DNA of 19,631 bases from Halovenus sp. (lineage in GTDB: Archaea; Halobacteriota; Halobacteria; Halobacteriales; Haloarculaceae), in the NCBI GenBank assembly GCA_003551945.1, contig PUNZ01000034.1:1-19631 (forward strand), written 5' to 3'. The translations under genes were made by a program, and so were the position numbers. Positions 14,656 through 19,631 of this stretch are shown here, piece after piece (the stretch's first letter is position 1; the number at the start of each line of letters is the position of its first letter). The notes beneath the pieces were generated by a model. It was not told the origin of the DNA, did not search any database, and saw only the letters and a program-made list of their open reading frames with translations.

Positions 14656-15615
14656 TCAATCCTGTATGAGGGCGCCTTTCTCTCGTGGTCGAACCAGTTT
14701 CACAGTTCCTTCGACACCTGCCTCCCGCAGTGCGTGTTCGCCTGCAGCCACTGCTTCAGCCTGCCGCTCTTTTGCTGTCACCCCATATACCGTCGGCCCC
14801 CACGATGACTGGCCTGCACCGGTTATCGCCCGGTTTGCTGAGAGCGATTCGATAATCGGGCCTGCTGGTGGCCGGTAGACGCCACCCTGTTCGTCGGCAT
14901 ACCACGCGCCATTTAATCTGCCAAGTCGGGCAATCGACTGCCCGAAGGTTGTGAGGTCGTCTTCGACCACTGCTGGGAGCAGTTGTCGCGTGAGGACAGT
15001 CGCAATTTCGTCCGCAATGCTCGGATTTGCGCGCTCGACAGCCGCCCGCATCTGTGTGTCTTCACTCGTCCCACTTGGTCCCGCTTTGGCCTCAGGGATG
15101 ACGAGTAGGAATCGCCAGGAATCAGGAAGCGACCAGGCCCCAATCGGTTCGGGAACCTCCCAGTCGCCTAGCTCGGGTGGTTCCGTGGTAAAGCGTTCTG
15201 TGGGGTGACCGGCATCGATGACAAACCCCCCATGCTCGAAGGTCGCGACACCGACGCCACTTCGCCCGCCGCGGCCAAGCGCTGGCGCACGCTCGCGTGG
15301 ACGACACTCTATTTCGTAGGCTTTCGCGACCGCACACAGACAGGCGAGCGTTAGCTGTGTCCCGCTTCCGAGCCCAACATGGCGAGCAAATAACTCGGCG
15401 GAAATGTTCGCTCCAGGGACCTCCAACACATCTATCACTGCTTCGCAGTAGGTCTGGATTGCTGGTGCACAACGAAGTGTCTCAGCAGGTGTTGCGGTGA
15501 CTTTCACATGTGGCTCTGCAAGTCCAACACCGACTCCGCCGTAGAGTCGGTCATTGGCCAACGACAGGTTTTGAAATCCGAAGTGGAGCCGTGCACCGGT
15601 CTTAACCACCGCCAT
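14656..15615 (-). CDS. Beta-RFAP-synthase-like GHMP-family enzyme
   Basis: This 319-residue protein matches the beta-ribofuranosylaminobenzene 5'-phosphate synthase family, whose known member joins p-hydroxybenzoate or p-aminobenzoate with phosphoribosyl pyrophosphate in methanopterin synthesis. Visible marks are the start KTGARLHFGFQNLS (5-18), YGGVGVGL (25-32), the GHMP loop HVGLGSGTQLTLA (79-91), LGRGGRSGVGVATFEHGGFVIDAG (113-136) and the end GAGQSSWGPTVYG (266-278). Length is normal and no motif is broken. Haloarchaea are thought to use folate-type carriers, not methanopterin, so the product here is uncertain; an aminobenzoate ribosyl compound is a guess. It follows the CARF-like regulator by 66 bp on the same strand, with its own TATA-like box. 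Confidence 0.87.
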   Translation of the reverse strand: MAVVKTGARLHFGFQNLSLANDRLYGGVGVGLAEPHVKVTATPAETLRCAPAIQTYCEAVIDVLEVPGANISAELFARHVGLGSGTQLTLACLCAVAKAYEIECRPRERAPALGRGGRSGVGVATFEHGGFVIDAGHPTERFTTEPPELGDWEVPEPIGAWSLPDSWRFLLVIPEAKAGPSGTSEDTQMRAAVERANPSIADEIATVLTRQLLPAVVEDDLTTFGQSIARLGRLNGAWYADEQGGVYRPPAGPIIESLSANRAITGAGQSSWGPTVYGVTAKERQAEAVAAGEHALREAGVEGTVKLVRPREKGALIQD

Positions 15616-15635
15616 GGTCGGGTTTTGGTGGCAAT

Positions 15636-15643
15636 CAAAATAA
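15636..15643 (-). promoter_or_regulatory. TATA-like box for the GHMP-family gene
   Basis: On the minus strand TTATTTTG begins 28 nt before the ATG at 15615, consistent with a leaderless promoter in the 66-bp gap after the regulator gene. Confidence 0.5.
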
Positions 15644-15681
15644 GTGGCCGCGTTTGACTTGCGCCGTTGCTGGATGGGAGG

Positions 15682-16617
15682 CTACGGGTTGTTTCTGTCT
15701 GCAACCGATTCGTTACGGTTTCCGGAATGCGCACGCACCCAGAGCTGGCCGATACGTGACAGTCTGGTTCGGTAGGATTTCCCGTGAGATTCCTGTTCGA
15801 TATATCCTTTGCCACCCGGGCCAAGCCGGTCGACGTTATAGATGACCTTCGACCGGAACGAGTCCGTATACTCCTCACCCATATCACGTGCAAGCTGTTG
15901 TGCCAATTCGGAGACCGATTCAAACTCATCGTGTTCGCCTAGCGTAAATAGAATCACTTCCTCGAACGGTTTGACGTTTGAAAAGGAGGCGACAGGGAGT
16001 TCGACGATATGGCTTCCATTAATCTCTTTGGCACCGATGGTCGTCCCTCGTTCATCAAATTCAGAGAGTAGCCCTTGCGCATGGTCAAGACGCGTTCTGA
16101 TTTCTGCGGCTAGTTGTTCATCATCCGTCAGTGTGTTCTCAATTCGTTCGAGTAACGCAGTCTGAGAGCGAACCTCCTCAGCAAGTTCGGTTTCCAAATA
16201 CTTCTCCGGCACCGTGTAGTAGGTGTGAATCCGGTCGCGGTCGCCCTCTCGCTCGACCATTATTGAATGGGCTGCCGTTGCGAACGCAAAGGAGACCGTC
16301 CGTGGCATTGCAGAGATGTTGACCCACACCTCGGCTCCCTTGCGGTCAAGTTCGGTATTGATGAGCGAGAATGCCCGTTCGAAGGCGCTATCGTAATCAT
16401 AGACATCTTCGATGACAAACTGTTCCGTCTCTGCACCCAGTAAACTGTGAAAATCTTGTGCCAGTTTTTCGGCCAGTCGCTGTGAGTATTCGACGTTTGC
16501 TTCGCTCCCGACCTCCCCTTGTAGTAAAATCACACGGTCGACACCCATCTGCTCGCGGACCACCGGCGCGATGACCCGGTCATAGTCAAAGCCAACCGGA
16601 ACGATATGTGTCTGCAT
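15682..16617 (-). CDS. HFX_2341-family regulator: CARF-like sensor plus winged helix
   Basis: This 311-residue protein has two parts. The N-terminal part (1-135) looks like a Rossmann-type ligand-binding domain. It begins THIVPVGFDYDRVIAPVV, has VDRVILLQGEVGSEAN at 26-41, and has a loop VWVNISAMPRTVSFAFATAA (97-116) placed like the ligand-binding loop of CARF proteins such as Csa3. After a helical linker (about 140-190), the C-terminal part (217-297) is a winged helix, with VSELAQQLARDMG and SFRSKVIYNVDRLGPGGKGYIEQ followed by SYRTRLSRIGQLW. The layout matches the haloarchaeal HFX_2341 regulator family (DUF6293). The natural ligand is not known to me; a cyclic nucleotide is a guess from the fold. 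It is divergent from dnaG (179 bp) and upstream of the GHMP gene. No CRISPR genes are nearby. Confidence 0.82.
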   Translation of the reverse strand: MQTHIVPVGFDYDRVIAPVVREQMGVDRVILLQGEVGSEANVEYSQRLAEKLAQDFHSLLGAETEQFVIEDVYDYDSAFERAFSLINTELDRKGAEVWVNISAMPRTVSFAFATAAHSIMVEREGDRDRIHTYYTVPEKYLETELAEEVRSQTALLERIENTLTDDEQLAAEIRTRLDHAQGLLSEFDERGTTIGAKEINGSHIVELPVASFSNVKPFEEVILFTLGEHDEFESVSELAQQLARDMGEEYTDSFRSKVIYNVDRLGPGGKGYIEQESHGKSYRTRLSRIGQLWVRAHSGNRNESVADRNNP

Positions 16618-16707
16618 ACTGGCTAATGACTGACCGAGAAATTCACTGTTTCGCTCCTCGTTTTGAATCGGAGGGATGCGTACCGTAATCTTACAGTTGT
16701 CGCCATC

Positions 16708-16715
16708 TATTTACA
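16708..16715 (+). promoter_or_regulatory. TATA-like box for dnaG
   Basis: TATTTACA lies about 82-89 nt before the dnaG ATG at 16797. Transcription would start near 16738-16742, giving a leader of about 55-60 nt that begins at the hairpin at 16740. A second A/T-rich stretch near 16728-16736 is a weaker alternative. Confidence 0.4.
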
Positions 16716-16739
16716 CAGCGATGACGTATCTTTGTTTGA

Positions 16740-16757
16740 CCATGAGCACCCTCATGG
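16740..16757 (+). promoter_or_regulatory. Perfect 7-bp hairpin at the start of the dnaG leader
   Basis: CCATGAG-cacc-CTCATGG is a perfect 7-bp inverted repeat with a 4-nt loop. It is followed 16 nt later by a second hairpin (16774-16787). If transcription starts where the TATA-like box predicts, this would be the 5' end structure of the dnaG mRNA. As DNA it could equally be an operator. Confidence 0.45.
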
Positions 16758-16773
16758 GACCATTCAACTCATC

Positions 16774-16787
16774 GCCTCTCACGAGGC
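16774..16787 (+). promoter_or_regulatory. Second hairpin just before dnaG
   Basis: GCCTC-tcac-GAGGC is a perfect 5-bp G/C-rich inverted repeat with a 4-nt loop, ending 9 nt before the dnaG ATG. No clear Shine-Dalgarno is present between it and the start. Confidence 0.4.
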
Positions 16788-16796
16788 AGTTCACCT

Positions 16797-18230
16797 ATGC
16801 AACATACAGCCAAGTATCTCATTCACGCAGACGTCAGGACCAGCGGGGTGGTCGAGCGAAGTGACGTCGTCGGAGCCATCTTCGGGCAAACGGAGGGCCT
16901 CCTCGGCGACGAACTCGACCTCCGTGACTTACAGGACTCCTCGAAAGTCGGTCGAATCAACGTCGAAATAGAGTCCGACGAAGGACGCTCCTATGGGTCG
17001 ATTACCATCGCAAGCGGGCTTGATAGAGTCGAGACTGCGGTTCTCGCTGCGGCGCTCGAAACGATGGAGCGTGTTGGTCCCTGCAAAGCAGAGTGTACCG
17101 TAACGGACATCGAAGATGCACGTGCTGCGAAGCGCAGAGCGGTTGTCGACCGGGCATCCGAACTGCTTACCGAGTTTGAAGAGGAAGTTCTTGCAGGGGG
17201 CAGACTTGTCGACGAGGTCCGAAAACGTGCTCGGGTCGCGGAAATCACCGAGTACCGCGGCCTCCCCGCTGGGCCCCGAGTTCAGGATAGCGATGCAATC
17301 ATCATCGTCGAAGGACGCTCTGACGTTCGGCAGTTGCTTGAACACGGTATCCGTAACGCTATCGCCGTGGAGGGAACGGACGTTCCGGAACCCGTTGCTA
17401 TGCTCAGCCGTGAACGCAAGACAACGGCATTTCTCGACGGTGACCGCGGCGGTGACCTGATTCTCCGGGAGTTGGAGCAAGTTGGTGAGATTGATTATGT
17501 TGCGTTTGCCCCAACGAACAAATCCGTTGAGGCGTTGAACCGAGAGGAGATTCTGAACGCACTCCGGCGAAAAATCCCTTATGAGCAAATCGCAGATGGT
17601 GCTTCTGCACGAGAGGCGTTTAACCCAACGGATGGTGGCACAGTGACCCTTCCATCAGGGGATGAGGGCCCGAGCGACCCGAACCTCGCTGCTGATAGTT
17701 CAGGCGTCTCTATCACTCCGAAAGACAGCGGACTAGCACAGGAGAAAACACAACAATCAGAACCCACGGTGGAGACTGAGTCATCTTCTGTCGAGAGCGA
17801 TGGCAGTCCTGAGGCGACCCTTCAAGCGGCTGACTCGCCCGCCACTCATGTTGATAAACAGCCGGATGACACCGACCATGCCGACGGCTTTATCGACCAT
17901 TCAACAGACCACGAGACACCTGCGGAACCGCAGACGTTGCGTGGACATGTCTCAGCGGTCTGTACCGAAGGCTCCAACAGGGTCCGATTTCTTGATTCTC
18001 ACTTTTCGCTTCTCGAAGAGTATGACGCTGACCAGGCATTTGAGCAGCTTTGTGAGGCCGACTCAGTTCCAGAAACGGTGGTCCTCGATGGCGAACTCAC
18101 TCAGCAACTGCTGGATGTTGCTGCCCAGCGAGGTGTCTCACAACTTATCGGGACTGAGACGGGAGAGTACGTAAAACAACCCACGAATGTGCGAGTTCGT
18201 TCCGCTTCCGAGTTTGAGGTTGCTGCGTAA
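16797..18230 (+). CDS. dnaG: Archaeal DnaG-type primase
   Basis: Archaeal DnaG has a TOPRIM catalytic core; it can make primers in vitro and is also found with the archaeal exosome in RNA degradation. The 477-residue protein starts with MQHTAKYLIHADVRTSGVVERSDVVGAIFG and has GLDRVETAVLAAALETMERVGPC (74-96). The TOPRIM domain shows the catalytic Glu in IIVEGRSDV (169-177) and the DxD motif in AFLDGDRGGD (211-220), followed by YVAFAPTNKSVE. From about 280 to 380 there is a low-complexity acidic, Ser/Thr-rich linker, and a conserved-looking C-terminal domain (about 381-477) begins at LRGHVSAVC. Active-site residues are intact. It is divergent from the CARF-like regulator and precedes etfBA after 135 bp. 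Confidence 0.96.
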   Translation: MQHTAKYLIHADVRTSGVVERSDVVGAIFGQTEGLLGDELDLRDLQDSSKVGRINVEIESDEGRSYGSITIASGLDRVETAVLAAALETMERVGPCKAECTVTDIEDARAAKRRAVVDRASELLTEFEEEVLAGGRLVDEVRKRARVAEITEYRGLPAGPRVQDSDAIIIVEGRSDVRQLLEHGIRNAIAVEGTDVPEPVAMLSRERKTTAFLDGDRGGDLILRELEQVGEIDYVAFAPTNKSVEALNREEILNALRRKIPYEQIADGASAREAFNPTDGGTVTLPSGDEGPSDPNLAADSSGVSITPKDSGLAQEKTQQSEPTVETESSSVESDGSPEATLQAADSPATHVDKQPDDTDHADGFIDHSTDHETPAEPQTLRGHVSAVCTEGSNRVRFLDSHFSLLEEYDADQAFEQLCEADSVPETVVLDGELTQQLLDVAAQRGVSQLIGTETGEYVKQPTNVRVRSASEFEVAA

Positions 18231-18232
18231 AA

Positions 18233-18260
18233 GTGGAAACAAACGAGTGTTTGAACCCAC
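18233..18260 (+). terminator. Two-part stem just after dnaG
   Basis: GTGG-aaa-CAAAC, loop gagt, GTTTG-aac-CCAC gives two perfect stem parts (4 and 5 bp) separated by a symmetrical internal loop. It starts 3 nt after the dnaG stop codon. It has no strong T-run behind it, so it may be a 3'-end stabiliser or processing site and not a classic terminator. Confidence 0.35.
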
Positions 18261-18272
18261 CATCTGTAAAAT

Positions 18273-18290
18273 CTTTATCGATTATATATA
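18273..18290 (+). promoter_or_regulatory. Upstream TATA candidate for etfBA
   Basis: CTTTATCG (18273-18280) followed directly by ATTATATATA (18281-18290) forms a very A/T-rich block about 75-95 nt before the etfB start. It could be a second, upstream promoter giving a leader transcript. Confidence 0.35.
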
Positions 18291-18332
18291 CTTTTGGAAA
18301 CTATATGTCCGTTCATCGGCGCAACTGAAAAC

Positions 18333-18340
18333 GTTTATCG
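18333..18340 (+). promoter_or_regulatory. Proximal TATA box for etfBA
   Basis: GTTTATCG lies 26-33 nt before the etfB ATG at 18366, the usual spacing for a leaderless gene. An ATG at 18357 is in a different frame and is not expected to be used. Confidence 0.5.
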
Positions 18341-18365
18341 GTGGTGAGGTCTGACATGACGGTGT

Positions 18366-19154
18366 ATGAAAATCCTGGTAACGGTATCGGAGGTTGCCGA
18401 AGCCGACGACGACTTCGAGATTGATGGGGTGTCAATCGACGACCGCTATCTGACGTTCGACCTCAACGAGTGGGACGATTACGCTATCGAAGAGGCCGTC
18501 CAACTGAGTGAGGAACACGACGACGTTGAAGTCGTGACTGTCACCGTTGGACCGGAACGGTCAGAAGAGGTTGTTCGACAAGCGCTAGCCAAAGGGGCCG
18601 ACCGTGGCGTCCGTGTGTGGGATGACGCACTTGGTGAGGAAACGCTCGTTGACCCACAAACGAAAGCCGAACTGATTGCTGCCGTCGCCGAGGAAGAAGA
18701 GCCTGACTTCATCTTCACAGGCGTGCAATCAGGTGACATGGCCTTCGCCGCAAGTGGCGTCTCGCTTGCGTCGAAACTCGGCTTCGAGTGGGCTGCTGTT
18801 GTCAACGATTTCGACCTTGATGCTGATGCAGGCCAAGCAAGCGTCCACCGTGAACTGGAAGGTGGTATCGAAGAGCTGACCGACGTTGAACTCCCAGCTG
18901 TCTTTACGATTCAGACCGGTATCAACGAACCACGGTATGCAAGCCTGCGTGGAATCCGACAGGCCCAGAGCAAGCCACTGGATGTTAAATCACCGGAAGA
19001 TATTGGTGTCTCTCTCGACGGTTCATCGTTGGAACTCACCACGCTCGTTGAGCCAGAGACCGAAAGCGACACTGAGTTGTTCGAAGGAAGTGCGGAGGAA
19101 ACAGCCGCACAACTTGCGACGTTTTTGAAAGATGAGAAGGGGGTGGGAGCATGA
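18366..19154 (+). CDS. etfB: Electron transfer flavoprotein beta subunit (EtfB/FixA)
   Basis: EtfB pairs with EtfA to make the soluble flavoprotein that carries electrons from dehydrogenases, such as acyl-CoA dehydrogenases, to a membrane quinone reductase. The 262-residue length is normal. The protein starts MKILVTVSEVAEAD. It has the nucleotide-binding region VVTVTVGPERSEEVVRQALAKGADRGVRVWD (56-86) and IFTGVQSGDMAFAASGVSLASKLGF (116-140). The ETF-beta signature runs from VHRELEGGIEELTDVELPAVFTI to TGINEPRYASLRGI (160-197). The stop codon overlaps the etfA start (ATGA), indicating translational coupling. It follows dnaG in the same direction but has its own promoter elements. Whether this is the plain or electron-bifurcating type cannot be judged without the fixC/fixX genes. 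Confidence 0.95.
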   Translation: MKILVTVSEVAEADDDFEIDGVSIDDRYLTFDLNEWDDYAIEEAVQLSEEHDDVEVVTVTVGPERSEEVVRQALAKGADRGVRVWDDALGEETLVDPQTKAELIAAVAEEEEPDFIFTGVQSGDMAFAASGVSLASKLGFEWAAVVNDFDLDADAGQASVHRELEGGIEELTDVELPAVFTIQTGINEPRYASLRGIRQAQSKPLDVKSPEDIGVSLDGSSLELTTLVEPETESDTELFEGSAEETAAQLATFLKDEKGVGA

Positions 19155-19631
19155 GCGGAGTGCTCGCTGTCGCTGAACACCGCCAAGGTGAACTTCGCGA
19201 CGTTAGCCCAGAAATAGTGACGGCAGGTGCTGAACTCGCTGCAGAAACGGGAGGCGACCTGCACCTCGCTATCATTGGCGGCGATGTGGATGCCTTCGCC
19301 GAGGAACTGAACTTGGAGGGTGTCGATACCATCCACACCGTTGCAGAAGGCGACGAGTTCAATCACAACATCTACGTCCAGTCCCTTACCCAGATTGCAG
19401 CGGAATGCGAGCCACAGTACGTCGTCATTCCGAACACAGTCAACGGCCTCGACTACGCACCAGCGCTCGCCGAAGAACTTGGTGTAACCCTTGTGACTGA
19501 CGCCGTCGAGATTGACGCAACTGACGGACTCACCGTGACTCGTGAGTTCTATAACGGAAAGGCAGAAGGTGAAGTCGACGTTGCTGGCGAACGCGCTGTT
19601 GTCACCGTTCGCCCCGGCGAATGGCCAGCAA
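19151..19631 (+). CDS. etfA: Electron transfer flavoprotein alpha subunit, N-terminal part (cut by window edge)
   Basis: This frame starts at the ATG overlapping the etfB stop by four bases and runs off the right edge after about 160 residues. It begins MSGVLAVAEHRQGELRDVSPEIVTAGAELA, the ETF-alpha N-terminal domain. It continues with LHLAIIGGDVDAFAEELN, a strand-helix pattern ending in PQYVVIPNTVNGLDYAPALAEELG (the usual PxxxLxGxTxxGRDLAPRLAxxLG motif in altered form, with NTVNGLDYAP here), and then LVTDAVEIDATDGLTVTREFYNGKA. The FAD-binding C-terminal domain is outside the window. The coupled start and its fit to EtfB make this assignment firm. Confidence 0.93.
   Translation, partial: MSGVLAVAEHRQGELRDVSPEIVTAGAELAAETGGDLHLAIIGGDVDAFAEELNLEGVDTIHTVAEGDEFNHNIYVQSLTQIAAECEPQYVVIPNTVNGLDYAPALAEELGVTLVTDAVEIDATDGLTVTREFYNGKAEGEVDVAGERAVVTVRPGEWPA

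Noticed and set aside
16929..17588. Open frame of 219 codons antisense to dnaG
   Set aside because: It lies wholly inside the conserved dnaG coding region and its translation is basic and Cys/Phe-rich, unlike real proteins of this organism.
1..19631. CRISPR array, tRNA/rRNA genes, insertion sequences or integration sites
   Set aside because: No regularly spaced repeats, no cloverleaf or rRNA-like sequence and no transposase or integrase frame were seen; the gene content looks like core chromosome.

Overview
The window reads as a chromosomal segment of a halophilic archaeon (class Halobacteria). The evidence is strongly acidic predicted proteins, a Tat-dependent lipoprotein with an Asp-rich linker, and an archaeosortase A. 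Archaeal-type Dph5, DnaG, Elp3 and MptD are also present. Many start codons have an A/T-rich TATA-like box about 25-34 nt upstream and no Shine-Dalgarno, the pattern of leaderless haloarchaeal transcripts. By eye the base composition is moderate for this group. I cannot name the species, and I see no rRNA, tRNA, IS element, integrase or CRISPR array.

Layout. Positions 1-2834 are all on the minus strand: the 5' part of PEP synthase (cut by the window edge), a PhzF-fold protein, and a two-winged-helix regulator just upstream of it. From 2969 on the plus strand come a small UspA protein, Elp3 (tRNA wobble-uridine modification) and a Tat lipoprotein that looks like a beta-propeller. Between 6852 and 11985 there is a haloarchaeal protein of unknown function (minus), diphthine synthase Dph5 (plus), and then a minus-strand series read in the order MptD, small membrane protein, UvrD-like helicase, archaeosortase A. 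Positions 12146-14628 (plus) hold a soluble three-PAS histidine kinase and a DedA-family membrane protein. Positions 14656-16617 (minus) hold a GHMP-type beta-RFAP-synthase-like enzyme and, upstream of it, an HFX_2341-type regulator with a CARF-like N-terminus. That regulator is divergent from dnaG (plus). The window ends in the electron-transfer flavoprotein pair etfB/etfA, with etfA cut by the edge.

How the genes fit together. Most are housekeeping or information-processing genes: translation fidelity (Elp3, Dph5), RNA metabolism/primase (DnaG), DNA unwinding (UvrD-like), gluconeogenesis (PEP synthase), electron transfer (EtfBA) and surface protein anchoring (ArtA). Two genes relate to pterin/C1-carrier chemistry: MptD, and a homologue of the first committed methanopterin enzyme. 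I found no complete new defence or mobile system. The strongest leads are the CARF-like regulator facing dnaG, the PhzF homologue that seems to have lost all its catalytic residues and follows a regulator with a Tat-like N-terminus, and several well-formed inverted repeats placed over promoters (upstream of elp3, the histidine kinase, dnaG and the regulator/usp pair).
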